Positions 1 to 9,076 are shown, counted from the first letter of the stretch. The stretch: DNA of 64,000 bases from DAOUJW01 sp034422115 (GCA_034422115.1 DAOUJW010000020.1:1-64000), one strand, 5' to 3'. The notes: generated by a model from the letters alone, not told the origin. Made by a program: numbers and translations.

Positions 1-39
1 CGGGCCGCGCGGCGGCTCCCCAGACCGGCCCTGCCGGCC

Positions 40-1143
40 ATGGTCATTCTGGCCTTTGCCGCGGCCCTGCTGTGGCTTCCCTCCACTGACGCGATCTCCG
101 CTTCGGACGGGCACCAAGTGAGCTGGCAGGAATTGCAGCACTCGGCCAAATGGGAAGTCTGGGCCGACACCTGCACCAAGAGCATTTGCCGTGAGGACGT
201 GGGTACGTTCGGGTCTGATCAGGACATTTATATCAAGGCCAAACTCATAGGCGTGGGCAGTGATACAGGAAACAACTATCAACTCAGCAAGGACGCCCGG
301 CGCAAAATCAAGCGGGGCGAGTCCGTCGTAACAATAACCCTGGACGGCGGGTACAGATACGGCGCTCCCCTGGTGCGCATCCTCAACAGGAACACTCTTG
401 TATTCCACTTCGACATAGACGACGAGTCCGCCCAGTGCGGTGGGGGTACAGGCGGCAGTAGCCTCGTCGATACAAGCGGTATCGGGATACAGCATCCGGG
501 TGGCAACCCATCGGGCTGCGCTGCCAGCAATTATTCCCAGAGTCTGGGCGGGGAGCGATATGACCGCCTGTATGATTTTCGTTCCTACCACAGCAGCGAT
601 CTCAGGGGAGAGTTTCCAAGGTTCAAGGTGAACAAGACCATCACCGGCGTCACCGCGGACCCCGGCATAGATGCTGGATTTTGCAAATACTGGCCCAAGA
701 GGAAGAGGCAGAGCCGCGACATACCCATGGACATTCACACCCAATGTTCGGCGCTGCTGAGGATGGCGCAGGATATGACGGGGGTTGACTGGAGCCCGGA
801 CGTTCCCATTGAACATTGGAACGGCGTGGAGAGGGAGGGAGTTGGAACGGGGTTGATTACCGAAGTGCGGTTGGGCCAGTCATACAGCTACCCTGGGGAT
901 GACCATATCTATTATTACCATCGAATCGGGGGCAGAGTGTTTGGCCGTCATTTGCATGATGCAATCCGGGAACATCGAAGACTGGGCTTAAATTATATGA
1001 CTATCCCCCAACTGAACATCGACCATCGCCGTGAATGGGAACGGCATGGACACGCATTGATGGAAGACGAGGCGGGTTACGTGGTGTGCTACAGCATCAA
1101 GTGTGATGAGGACGGGAACCCGTTTGTTCCCGACAAGTATTAG
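40..1143 (+). CDS. Hypothetical secreted protein, possibly 5' incomplete
   Basis: I do not recognise this protein. From the ATG used it is 367 residues with a hydrophobic segment at about residues 2-19 that looks like a signal peptide or anchor. The rest is hydrophilic, with scattered cysteines (pairs near residues 44/49 and near the C-terminal YVVCYSIKC) and a His/Arg-rich stretch around residues 300-320. The frame is open back to base 1 and encodes an Arg/Pro-rich stretch just before the hydrophobic segment, so the true start may lie outside the window. It is followed by 127 bases of spacer before the next plus-strand gene. Its reading as an exported protein with disulfides is inference; no enzymatic motif was identified. 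Confidence 0.55.
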   Translation: MVILAFAAALLWLPSTDAISASDGHQVSWQELQHSAKWEVWADTCTKSICREDVGTFGSDQDIYIKAKLIGVGSDTGNNYQLSKDARRKIKRGESVVTITLDGGYRYGAPLVRILNRNTLVFHFDIDDESAQCGGGTGGSSLVDTSGIGIQHPGGNPSGCAASNYSQSLGGERYDRLYDFRSYHSSDLRGEFPRFKVNKTITGVTADPGIDAGFCKYWPKRKRQSRDIPMDIHTQCSALLRMAQDMTGVDWSPDVPIEHWNGVEREGVGTGLITEVRLGQSYSYPGDDHIYYYHRIGGRVFGRHLHDAIREHRRLGLNYMTIPQLNIDHRREWERHGHALMEDEAGYVVCYSIKCDEDGNPFVPDKY

Positions 1144-1270
1144 ACGCGTCATCGACAGCGGCTAGCACCGCATGGGGAGACCACCCACGCGGTGGTCTCC
1201 CGCGTAATGGACCGGTCTAGCGTCCCGCGCCTGCCGGCCCTTCCCATCGCCCCGCAATTGGCAGTGGAGT

Positions 1271-2182
1271 ATGACTGAAAACACCGTGAGCCTAGTTCTA
1301 CGGCGGAGTCTGTCCGTCATCTCAGCCTTGATACTGTTGGCGGCCGTAGCGTGTTCGGGTCCCGTCGCTACGCAGACCGCCGTTCCCACTGCCCCTGCCC
1401 CTGCGCCTACGCCTGAGCCGACCGCCAGCCCCACCCCTGCCGAGTCGGTTGAGGCTCCCGTCCCGCCAACGGAGGGCTATTCTGCAACCCTGTCCATCGA
1501 AGGCGCTACGGTGGTGATGAACGGCGGCCTGGAAGATGGGTTCTATGAGAGCTTCCTCAGCCTTGTGAAAGGTCGGGAGGACCGGATCACAACGCTGCGC
1601 GTCACCTCCGGCGGCGGCAAGACCAATGAAGGCATCAGGCTGGGCCATTGGATATTCGAGCACGGCATCGACGTGGTGGTTGACGGGCTGTGCTTCTCCT
1701 CCTGTGCAAACTACATCTTCACTGCGGGAAGGAACAAGACGATAATGGCCGACTCGGTAGTCGGTTGGCACGGGTCGGAGCAGCAGGACGAACACCTCGC
1801 CCGTGGACTCGGCCTGACCGCTGAAGAGCTGCTGGCAAGGCAATACGACGAGTTGGTCGCAGAGGGGATTGAAACCCCCTCGCCGGAACGGCGGAAGCAG
1901 TTCATTGAGGTGGTCCTCTCAGGAAAGCCGACCGCGGTCAGAGAGGAACAGGCTTTACTGGAGAAGACCGGCGTGAGCGTGGACGCCCTTGTCTACGGGT
2001 TCTTGCCGGACCAGTTCCAGGGCTACTACGTCAATAGGCCGGCCCACATTGACGGCTGGACGTTCTCGATTGAGGGTATGGCGCGTTTCGGCATTGACAA
2101 CGTGACGTACGCGGGCGCCGGCGACTATCCGAGCGAACGAGCGAGGGAAGAATACGGGGTGGTGGTGTTCAGCGTCCCCTGA
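1271..2182 (+). CDS. Lipoprotein with a ClpP/crotonase-like periplasmic domain
   Basis: This 303-residue protein starts with a lipoprotein signal whose lipobox LAAVAC puts the acylated Cys at residue 28. A Pro/Thr/Ala linker runs to about residue 67. The following domain resembles the ClpP-fold: strand-rich start, a VTSGGGKTNEG turn near 112-121 like the oxyanion loop, GLCFSSCANYIFTAG at 139-153 in the place of the nucleophile elbow (Ser143 or Ser144), and VGWHG with His167. This arrangement is known from secreted ClpP-like proteins of unclear substrate. I infer an extracytoplasmic hydrolase or binding protein anchored in the membrane. The catalytic residues are guessed from motif order, not from an alignment. 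Confidence 0.6.
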   Translation: MTENTVSLVLRRSLSVISALILLAAVACSGPVATQTAVPTAPAPAPTPEPTASPTPAESVEAPVPPTEGYSATLSIEGATVVMNGGLEDGFYESFLSLVKGREDRITTLRVTSGGGKTNEGIRLGHWIFEHGIDVVVDGLCFSSCANYIFTAGRNKTIMADSVVGWHGSEQQDEHLARGLGLTAEELLARQYDELVAEGIETPSPERRKQFIEVVLSGKPTAVREEQALLEKTGVSVDALVYGFLPDQFQGYYVNRPAHIDGWTFSIEGMARFGIDNVTYAGAGDYPSERAREEYGVVVFSVP

Positions 2183-2262
2183 GAAGAGTACGTTGCATCA
2201 GGAAGGGCTGTGCCCCGCTCACAAGACCGGGGTGAATGTAATGCTGAAAGTTCTTGATTCTA

Positions 2263-4257
2263 TCAGGTCTGGTGGGCCTTCAGATCCGCCAGCTTGCCGT
2301 CTATGTCCTCCGCCTCCAGAGACAACCTCTCCCACTCCTCCCACAGGGCTCCCGCCTCCTCCTTGAGCACGCGGTACTCCTCTCCCGCGGACGCAAAGTG
2401 GGCCGGGCCGTCAGCCTGGTCGGGCCGGGAGAACATGGCCTCCAGCTCCGTTATGCGGGACTCGCGCTCCGACAGCGAAACGTCTATCTCCTCAATCCGG
2501 ATCGCCAATCTGCGGGCCTCCTTGCTAAGCGACCGGCGCTGTACCTCCTCGGCGCTGAGCGGCCTGCCGGTGCGTCTCTTGGTGGGGGCAGGTTCAGAAG
2601 CTGCGTCGGTCGCTCCGTTGACTGCCGGAGTGACGCTCTCGATACGAGGCTCGGTCTCGGTCTGTTTCCGGTACAGATAGGTGTCGTAGTCGCCGGGGTA
2701 GACCGTGGGCTGTCCGGCGTCAATCTCAACTATCTTGTTGGCAACCTGCCGTATGAGTGTGCGGTCATGGGTGATCAGGCAAATCGTGCCGTGATAGTCC
2801 TCAAGGGCGTCCGCGAGTATCTCCCTGGAAGGGATGTCAAGATGGTTGGTCGGCTCATCCATCAGGAGCAGGTTGCTGGGCTGGAGAAGCAGCTTGGCCA
2901 GGGCAACCCGCGCCTTCTCTCCACCTGACAGCACCGAAATTGGCTTACGGACGTCGTCGCCACTGAACAGGAAGCCGCCAAGGGTGGTGCGAAGGTTCTG
3001 CTCCGATTCCATTGGCGCCGCATTCTGCAACTCCTCAATGACCGTGTTGGCCGGATTGAGGAGTTCAAGAACGTGCTGCGCGTAGTAGGCCGTAACCACG
3101 TTGTGGCCGGTCTTCCTCTCCCCCTCGTCAAGTGAAAGGACGCCTGCCAGCATCTTCAACATGGTGGTCTTCCCTGCGCCGTTTGGTCCGACGAGGGCGA
3201 CGCGGTCGCCGCGCGAGAGGGCCAGGTTCATGCCGCGGTAGACCGTGTTTTCAGCGTAGGACTTGCTCACGTTGGTCAAGGAAATGACCTCTGAACCGCT
3301 GCGCGGCGGCTGTGGAAACGAATAGCGGACCTTCTTTGTCGTCCTTGGCAGCTCAATCCTCTGCACCTTCTCAAGCTGCTTCAAGCGGCTCTGCACCTGG
3401 CTGGCCTTCCTTGCCTTGGCCCGAAACCGCTCGATGAAGCGCATCTGCCTCTGCACCTCGCGCTCCTGCCTGGCCGCGGCCGCCTGCTTGACGCTAAGGG
3501 CGTTCTCACGCGCAACAAGGTACTCGTCATAGTTGCCCTTCATAAGTACAACCTCGTCCTGCTCAATGGCGAGTACCCTGGTTGCAACCTGGTTCAGAAA
3601 AGCGCGGTCGTGGGACGTGACGATTACGCCGCCCTTGAATGAAGCCAGGTACTTCTCAAACCACAGGTTAGCCTCAAGGTCAAGGTGGTTGGTCGGCTCG
3701 TCCAAGAGCAGGATGTCTGGTTGCTTGAACAGCAGCCTGGCAAGGCCCGCCCGCATGGCCCAGCCGCCGCTGAACTCACCCATTGGCCGGAGGAAGTCGC
3801 CCTGCTTGAACCCAAGGCCGGAGAGGATGGTCTTGGCCTCGTGGTCCCTGTCGCCTCCACCTGCGGCCTCCAGCTGCTTGTCAAGCTGACCGAGGAGTCT
3901 CACCATGTCGGCCTGTTTCGCAGGGTCAGCCTCCCACGAGATCGCCTCCTGTGTGGCGGCAATCCTGTCCTGGATATCAACCACGTCAGAGCTGGTGTCC
4001 AGGATCTCTTGCAGGAGGCGCTTGCCGGTAAAGGAAGCAGGCTCCTGGGTGAGATAGCCTATGGATACGTTGCGTCGCCTGGATACGCTACCTGCGTCCG
4101 GCAGGGTGTCGCCCGCCAGAACGTCCATGAGCGTGGTCTTCCCGGAGCCGTTTGAGCCTATCAGCGCAATGCGGTCCCCGGCGGCCACAACCAGGTTGAG
4201 GCCACTGAACAGAGTCCTGTCTGAGTAGGCTTTACCGATGTCGGATGCGATTAGCAT
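2263..4257 (-). CDS. ABC-F family ATP-binding protein (Uup/YdiF type)
   Basis: This soluble 664-residue protein has two ABC ATPase domains in tandem and no membrane segment, the hallmark of ABC-F proteins acting on the ribosome. Walker A motifs are GSNGSGKTT (Lys40) and GPNGAGKTT in the second half. ABC signatures are FSGGW and LSGGEK. Both Walker B regions read LLLDEPTNHLDL/LLMDEPTNHLDI. The inter-domain linker (about 240-320) is charged and helical, as expected for the P-site tRNA-interacting motif. A C-terminal charged coiled-coil of about 90 residues follows a Pro/Thr-rich hinge. Known members relieve ribosome stalling or confer antibiotic resistance; which role applies here cannot be told. 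It stands alone on the minus strand, convergent with the lipoprotein gene upstream in coordinate. Confidence 0.92.
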   Translation of the reverse strand: MLIASDIGKAYSDRTLFSGLNLVVAAGDRIALIGSNGSGKTTLMDVLAGDTLPDAGSVSRRRNVSIGYLTQEPASFTGKRLLQEILDTSSDVVDIQDRIAATQEAISWEADPAKQADMVRLLGQLDKQLEAAGGGDRDHEAKTILSGLGFKQGDFLRPMGEFSGGWAMRAGLARLLFKQPDILLLDEPTNHLDLEANLWFEKYLASFKGGVIVTSHDRAFLNQVATRVLAIEQDEVVLMKGNYDEYLVARENALSVKQAAAARQEREVQRQMRFIERFRAKARKASQVQSRLKQLEKVQRIELPRTTKKVRYSFPQPPRSGSEVISLTNVSKSYAENTVYRGMNLALSRGDRVALVGPNGAGKTTMLKMLAGVLSLDEGERKTGHNVVTAYYAQHVLELLNPANTVIEELQNAAPMESEQNLRTTLGGFLFSGDDVRKPISVLSGGEKARVALAKLLLQPSNLLLMDEPTNHLDIPSREILADALEDYHGTICLITHDRTLIRQVANKIVEIDAGQPTVYPGDYDTYLYRKQTETEPRIESVTPAVNGATDAASEPAPTKRRTGRPLSAEEVQRRSLSKEARRLAIRIEEIDVSLSERESRITELEAMFSRPDQADGPAHFASAGEEYRVLKEEAGALWEEWERLSLEAEDIDGKLADLKAHQT

Positions 4258-4341
4258 TTTCCCCCGTCCGGGTGACCATTATATCAGTTGGACGCAAATG
4301 CAGAGGGCAGCGGGAGGCGGGGTTGACCATCTCCAGCAGCG

Positions 4342-4935
4342 CTAGTGCGGCGCGGTGGTCTGCCTGCGTGGCCATGGCTTCCAGTCCAGGGTCACGTTCC
4401 GGTTGCCCCCCGTCATCTCAAGGGCGCGGGAGCGACGGACGCGGCTCTCGCCCCTCTGAAAACCGCCGCCGCTAAACCGGAGCGATGACTCGCGCCAACC
4501 ATCCCCAAGCAGCCGAGGCACTCGAATTGCCTCGCGGAACCCGCCGGAGACGACGGCTTCCACCATTTGGTTCATATTCTCAATCAAATCGTCGGCCGTT
4601 TCGTCGCAGGCGTCGCAGCCACAGTTGGGAAATGGCTCTTTGCGCCACTTGCCGAACCTGACATGCAGCCCTGGAAAATGATCGAAAGCCACCACTATTG
4701 GCGCCGCGTCGGTGTCGCTCGGAGTGAGCTTGACGCTTGGACGAGCGAGGTTGAAATTCCTCTCCAACTCCTCGTCGAGGCCATACCCTTCCTCACGCTC
4801 CACGTCGAAATCTCGCTCCAGCCGGCCTAGCAGCTCTATCGCTGCGCCGTGCAAAGGCTGGAAGCGTTCCGGGTTGGTTACGCGGGAGTACGCTTCTTCG
4901 GGCGGTCCTTCGGGCCCCCACCTGTCTCTGCTCAT
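4342..4935 (-). CDS. DUF6226-like protein
   Basis: This is a 197-residue soluble protein of unknown function. The start MSRDRWGPEGPPEEAYSRVT and the following PERFQPLHGAAIELLGRL resemble, from memory, the DUF6226 family of small uncharacterised proteins. It contains a CGCDACDE motif near residue 117 that could bind metal, and a segment PIVVAFDHFPGLHVRFGKWR typical of that family. The last 40 residues are Arg-rich and less family-like. It lies between the ABC-F gene and a DUF1697 gene on the same strand, with 28 bases separating it from the latter. No function should be assigned. Confidence 0.6.
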   Translation of the reverse strand: MSRDRWGPEGPPEEAYSRVTNPERFQPLHGAAIELLGRLERDFDVEREEGYGLDEELERNFNLARPSVKLTPSDTDAAPIVVAFDHFPGLHVRFGKWRKEPFPNCGCDACDETADDLIENMNQMVEAVVSGGFREAIRVPRLLGDGWRESSLRFSGGGFQRGESRVRRSRALEMTGGNRNVTLDWKPWPRRQTTAPH

Positions 4936-4963
4936 GTCATTGCCTCCCTGCGAATATATCGAC

Positions 4964-5521
4964 TCAGCCCTTCGTGGCGGACACCATCTCCAGCAGCGTG
5001 AGGACGGTCCGCCAGTTCCGCATGGTGCTCGCGGTCTGCAGCTGCGCTGCGAGGTACTCGTTTGTCAACCTGCTGCGGGCGACGCCGTTGGGGTAGTGCA
5101 GGTAGACGTTGCGCCCTTGCACGGCGAAAGCGTCCGGCGGGGAGCGCTCCGGGTCGAGGCGGGATACGGCTTCGGCGCTGGGCGCGTCCTCAAGAAACGC
5201 CACCTGGAGGAAACGCGGGTCCCCGGAAGTGTCGAACGGGTTTGAGGCCGCGACCTGCCGCAGATCCTCGCCCGAACGCACGACGACTGCCGTCTCGTAG
5301 CCAAACCGCCGGCGAATGGCCTGGGCCACAATCTCAGGCAACCTCTCAGCCAACTCAGGCGCTGCCTCAAACACGACGTTCCCGCTCTGGATGTAGGTCT
5401 GCACCGCCGAGCAGCCGGCCGCAGTGAATATGTCCCTCAGGTCCGCCATCGGCAGCTTGTTCTTGCCGCCCACGTTGACGCCTCGTAGAAGAGCCACGTA
5501 CCGCTGCCCGCCGGTTGTCAT
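4964..5521 (-). CDS. DUF1697 domain protein
   Basis: This 185-residue protein carries the distinctive N-terminus of DUF1697, RYVALLRGVNVGGKNKLPMA, followed by TYIQSGNVVF. Length and single-domain layout match the family (about 170-185 residues). The family is widespread in bacteria and functionally uncharacterised; nothing catalytic can be pointed to. It is transcribed on the minus strand ahead of the DUF6226-like gene and may share its transcript. The start shown sits about 190 bases from the divergent DUF427 gene. Confidence 0.85.
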   Translation of the reverse strand: MTTGGQRYVALLRGVNVGGKNKLPMADLRDIFTAAGCSAVQTYIQSGNVVFEAAPELAERLPEIVAQAIRRRFGYETAVVVRSGEDLRQVAASNPFDTSGDPRFLQVAFLEDAPSAEAVSRLDPERSPPDAFAVQGRNVYLHYPNGVARSRLTNEYLAAQLQTASTMRNWRTVLTLLEMVSATKG

Positions 5522-5714
5522 GGATGAATCACTCCCTGCATCATGCTCCCGCCTTCCGGTTCACTACAACTCTAGCTTGCGCCTCACCTGCTTGGCAAGC
5601 CGCTTATTAGACAGCCCACATCGACTCAAGTATAATCGCTCCATCTACTTCGCCCTGGCGCAGAGCTGTTGGGAACGGATACGCGGAGCGAGACCAGCTC
5701 AAGGAGGACAAGCT

Positions 5715-6512
5715 ATGACACAGTTTTACAGGGCCTATGAGTTCGGCGCCGCCAAGGGAATAGGGGACCACCTTGCGGCCCTGGAGCCAACGCCAAAGCG
5801 CATCAGGGTCACGTTTGGCGACGAGACCATCGCCGACTCCACCAACACCATGATCATGTATGAGACCCGTCACCAGCCGGTCTACTATTTCCCCGTGGCC
5901 GACGTGCGGATGGACCTGCTGGAGAAGACCGACCACTCCACACATTGACCCATAAAGGGAGACGCTCAGTATTGGAGCGTCAGGGTTGGAGACCGAGTGG
6001 AGGACAACGCCGTCTGGTGTTACCCACAGCCGCTGGATGGCGGCGTGGACGTCCGCGGCTACGTGGCGTTCTACTGGAACAAGATGGACGGGTGGTTTGA
6101 AGAGGACGAAGAGGTCTTCGTCGGGCCAAAGGACCCGTATACCCGCGTGGACTGCCTTGAAAGCTCCCGCCACGTGCGCGTGGAGCTGAACGGGGTGACG
6201 GTGGCGGAGACGGACAGCCCCGTGCTGATGCTGGAAACCGGCCTGCCGCACCGCTTCTACATCCCCGGCGCGGACGTGAGGCAGGACTTGTTGCGGCCCA
6301 GCGAGCGCGTTATCGGCTCACCCTACAAGGGTCAGGCCGGCTACTTCCACGTGGACGCCGGCGGAGAGACGTTTGAGGACGTAGCTTGGACATACCTCGA
6401 CCCAGTGCCGGAGGCGGGCAAGATCGCTGGGTACGTCTGCTTCCCCCAGGGCAAAGCCGACGTCTACGTCGATGGCGTACTTGAGCCAAAGCCAAAGAGC
6501 CGCTGGGACTAG
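5715..6512 (+). CDS. Two-domain DUF427 protein with in-frame UGA at a conserved Cys (candidate selenoprotein)
   Basis: The frame is continuous for 266 codons except for one UGA at 5946-5948 (codon 78). The first part (residues 1-77) and the part after the UGA together make one DUF427 domain. The family normally reads TH-C-PYKGDASYW here; this gene reads STH-UGA-PIKGDAQYW, so the UGA replaces the conserved Cys. A second DUF427 domain follows (about 155-265), where the equivalent segment is GSPYKG with Ser. The full length, about 265 residues, is what two-domain members have, and the ATG at 5715 has a strong AAGGAGG site 8 bases upstream. A 7-bp hairpin begins 12 bases after the UGA (separate entry). 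I favour selenocysteine insertion. A nonsense mutation or base error is the alternative. DUF427 has no established reaction. Confidence 0.75.
5961..5981 (+). promoter_or_regulatory. SECIS-like hairpin after UGA in the DUF427 gene
   Basis: GACGCTC (5961-5967) pairs perfectly with GAGCGTC (5975-5981) around the loop AGTATTG. The stem begins 12 bases after the UGA and the apical loop 19 bases after it. As I recall the bacterial SECIS consensus, the loop should lie roughly 16-37 bases downstream and contain a G in its first two positions; both hold. The E. coli fdhF upper stem has nearly the same spacing and a loop beginning AGG. Confidence 0.6.
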
Positions 6513-6529
6513 GGAGGAAGAGCTGAATC

Positions 6530-6964
6530 ATGGCTGAATACATACCGTCGACCTCTGATTGGGTCCGCGAGCAGGTGGAGCTTTACGAGAGCAGCGGGGG
6601 CACTGAGGGCACAACTCTGCGCGATACCGGACTGCCCGTGATCATCGTGACGAATCGTGGAAACAAGACCGGGGCAATCCGCAAGACGCCCCTGATGCGG
6701 GTGAAGGACGGAAATAGCTACGTCCTGGTGGGGTCCAGAGGCGGCGCGCCAAAGAACCCCGAATGGGTGTACAACCTCCGAGCGGACGGCAGAGTGGAGG
6801 TTCGTGATGAGACGGAGGTGTACGAGATGCTGGTCCGCGAGGTTGTGGATGCAAAAGAACGGGCGCGGTTGTGGCAGCTGGCAGTGGCTGCGTTTCCACC
6901 CTACGAGGAGTATCAGAGCCGGACGGAGCGGGTAATCCCGGTGTTCGTTGCTGAACCGGTGTGA
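6530..6964 (+). CDS. Deazaflavin (F420)-dependent nitroreductase family protein
   Basis: This 144-residue protein has the split-barrel fold signature of the Ddn/F420 nitroreductase family: VIIVTNRGNKTGAIRKTPLM (residues about 36-55) followed by YVLVGSRGGAPKNPEWVYNL, which in the family holds the cofactor phosphate and deazaflavin. Members use reduced F420 to reduce quinones or nitro compounds, or only bind F420; the substrate here is unknown. The ATG has GGGAGGAAGAG upstream and the gene starts 17 bases after the DUF427 gene on the same strand, so the two are probably co-transcribed. Use of F420 by this organism is inferred from the family only. Confidence 0.85.
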   Translation: MAEYIPSTSDWVREQVELYESSGGTEGTTLRDTGLPVIIVTNRGNKTGAIRKTPLMRVKDGNSYVLVGSRGGAPKNPEWVYNLRADGRVEVRDETEVYEMLVREVVDAKERARLWQLAVAAFPPYEEYQSRTERVIPVFVAEPV

Positions 6965-7044
6965 CGGGGGATGACGCCCTGGGGCTAGTCCCGGCAGCTT
7001 TCGATTCGAGAATCAACCGGTATCGACGATAGAGGAGGCCAGCT

Positions 7045-7596
7045 ATGAGCAGAGTTCCCTATCTCACCAGAGATGACCTGCCCCCGGACAAGAGGGATCT
7101 GTACGACCAGATAGCGGCCCATCGAGGGCATGTGGCCAGGCCCTTCGAGGCCCTTCTCAACAGCCCTGACGTGGCGTCCAGAGTGGCAATGATAGGGGAA
7201 CAGCTCCGCTACGTTTCGCCTACCATATCCTCTGACGTCAGGGAGATTGTCACCCTGACTACGGCGAGAATCCTCAAGTGCCAGTACGTGTGGACGCACC
7301 ATTGCGACTCCGCCAGGCAGGCCGGCGTCAGGGAGGAGGTGGTCGAAGCCATCAGGGATGGCGCCTCGCCCCGGCGTCTGCTGCCCAAGGAGGGGGTGTT
7401 TGTCCAGTTCACGCTGGAGCTCCTGGAAGACAAGCGGGTCAGGGATGCCACATACAGCGCAATCGAGCACCTGTTGGGGCGGCAGGGAGCGGTTGAGCTG
7501 ATTGTGCTGGTTGGCTACTACTCAATGCTCTGCCTGGCGATCAACGCACTGGAGATAGACCTTGAGGAAGGAGTAGCGCCCCTTCTGCCGTCGTGA
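7045..7596 (+). CDS. Carboxymuconolactone decarboxylase (AhpD-like) family protein
   Basis: This is a 183-residue all-helical protein. The core VREIVTLTTARILKCQYVWT, followed by HHCDSARQAGVREEVVEAIR, is the CMD signature. The AhpD CxxC pair is not present; there are single Cys residues in LKCQYVW and HHCDSA, with the W-x-x-H pattern of CMD members lacking the disulfide. Such proteins decarboxylate ring-cleavage lactones or act as peroxide-related hydroperoxidases. The exact reaction is not predictable. It has a good AGAGGAGG site before the ATG and lies about 80 bases after the F420-type nitroreductase gene on the same strand. Confidence 0.85.
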   Translation: MSRVPYLTRDDLPPDKRDLYDQIAAHRGHVARPFEALLNSPDVASRVAMIGEQLRYVSPTISSDVREIVTLTTARILKCQYVWTHHCDSARQAGVREEVVEAIRDGASPRRLLPKEGVFVQFTLELLEDKRVRDATYSAIEHLLGRQGAVELIVLVGYYSMLCLAINALEIDLEEGVAPLLPS

Positions 7597-7626
7597 AGAC
7601 TCCTGGCTGAAACGGGCAAAGAAAAG

Positions 7627-7699
<73 letters not shown>

Positions 7700-7771
7700 A
7701 TGGGCAACCAGTTACATTTTAACAAGTGAAGGGCAGCCCGCCAAGGTCTGCCGCCGGGCGGTGGCGCGGTC

Positions 7772-8437
7772 CTATTGCAGAGGGGCCAACAGCTCCGGGC
7801 CGTTGTTTCGCACGGAGTTGACCAGTGGCGACACCTCGTAGGCGCGCATGGCGTCGGCGGGGTAGGGGACAAGGACGCTGCTGAGAAGTCCGGGGTCTTG
7901 TACGTTGTGGTCCAGCCATAACGCCTCAAGATGCGGCGGGAGAATGACCGGCATCCGGTCGTGGATGGGGCTGAGCAGGCTGTTGGCGGTAGTGGTGATT
8001 ATGGCGCAGCTCCCGACGGTCTCGCCTTCCGGGTCACGCCAGGTCTCCCAGAGACCGGCAAAAGCAAAGGGATCTCCGGAGTCAATGGTGACTCTGAAGG
8101 GTGTCCGGCTCTTGCCGTTGCGCCGCCACTCGTAGTAGCCGTCGGCCAGCACCAGGCATCGCCTGCGGCTGAACGCCGAGCGGAAGGCCGGCCGCTCAGC
8201 GACGGTCTCCGCGCGGGCGTTGATCATGCGAGCCGCCCCGGACGTGCTCCTGGCCCAGGAGGGGATCAGGCCCCATCGCATCCGGGAGGCTTGCCGCCCG
8301 TTGCCGTTGGTCACGGCCAGCGCCGCCTGGGTGGGGGCGATGTTGTAGCTGGGCGCGTGGACCAGGCCGTTGCCGTCAAACTCGAACCGACCTTGAAGCT
8401 CTTCCAAGTCTTTGGTCTGGGTGAATCGACCGCACAT
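7772..8437 (-). CDS. SRAP domain protein (YedK/HMCES family)
   Basis: The protein begins MCGRFTQ, leaving Cys2 as the N-terminal residue after Met removal. That Cys is the known catalytic nucleophile that crosslinks to abasic sites in single-stranded DNA. Other family landmarks are YNIAPTQ, MRWGLIPSWA, INARAETVAERPAFR, CLVLADGYYEWRR (with the catalytic Glu) and HDRMPVIL (with the catalytic His). The length, 221 residues, is normal. Its role is protection or repair of abasic sites at replication forks. It lies 30 bases downstream of the DUF6391 gene on the same strand. Confidence 0.93.
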   Translation of the reverse strand: MCGRFTQTKDLEELQGRFEFDGNGLVHAPSYNIAPTQAALAVTNGNGRQASRMRWGLIPSWARSTSGAARMINARAETVAERPAFRSAFSRRRCLVLADGYYEWRRNGKSRTPFRVTIDSGDPFAFAGLWETWRDPEGETVGSCAIITTTANSLLSPIHDRMPVILPPHLEALWLDHNVQDPGLLSSVLVPYPADAMRAYEVSPLVNSVRNNGPELLAPLQ

Positions 8438-8467
8438 GACAGACCAGTCCGTACCGGCGGGCTCTAC

Positions 8468-8959
8468 CTAGTCACGGGAGCGGGTGCGCACCAGGTGGAC
8501 TTTCGCGCCTCCAATGCCCACGTGCTTGATGTCCCTGATGTCCAGCCTGCCGACGGAGCCGTCTGTGGTGAGGTACTTTTGCACCAGGTATCCCAGGGGC
8601 TTTGCGACCAGGATGGCAGTCGTGGCGGCGGTGATGACGTTGGGCAGCTTGCTCCAGCGCCGCTCGCTGCCGACTGCGATGGCGCAGGCCAGTCCCGTCA
8701 CCGCTGCGGCCACCACCAGGTTGGTGCCGCAGTAGGGCGAGATCGCCAGGTCCTTTTCGCCGGACTTTAGACGCTGGAGCGCCTCGGTCGCCGACTCCGA
8801 TAACACGTCCTCGGGGATGTCGCCGTAGACGAAGAAGCCCCCCTGCGTGGAGTTACCGGCCACAATGCTGGGCTTGTCCGACTTGGAGAGGGCAATGGCA
8901 ATGGTGGCGTGCTCCAGGGCGTGGTTCCTGCGTATCCTCTTGAGAAAGTCCCAGTTCAT
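8468..8959 (-). CDS. DUF6391-like small membrane protein
   Basis: The protein is 163 residues long. The start LKRIRRNHALEHATIAIAL matches the conserved RNHALEHAT motif I associate with DUF6391, a family of unknown role. A glycine-rich segment (QGGFFVYGDIPEDVL) follows, then two hydrophobic segments at about 80-105 and 110-128 that are likely membrane-spanning, and a short basic C-terminus. The conserved His/Glu pairs could bind metal, but this is speculation. It is the first of two minus-strand genes, upstream of the SRAP gene. Confidence 0.7.
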   Translation of the reverse strand: MNWDFLKRIRRNHALEHATIAIALSKSDKPSIVAGNSTQGGFFVYGDIPEDVLSESATEALQRLKSGEKDLAISPYCGTNLVVAAAVTGLACAIAVGSERRWSKLPNVITAATTAILVAKPLGYLVQKYLTTDGSVGRLDIRDIKHVGIGGAKVHLVRTRSRD

Positions 8960-9076
8960 TTTCGTCCTCCGCTGGGTGGGAGTCGTCTCCCATATTATAG
9001 CACTCTCTGCGTGACGGCTCTCAGGCGACCTGCATTATTCCCTTCCCACGCCAAGCGGGGGAAGGTCGGGATGGGG

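Noticed and set aside
5946..5948. Genetic code change with UGA as Trp or Gly
   Set aside because: Both UGA sites align with conserved Cys rather than Trp/Gly, and UGA ends several genes in this window (ccmF, tlpA, the HEPN-like gene).
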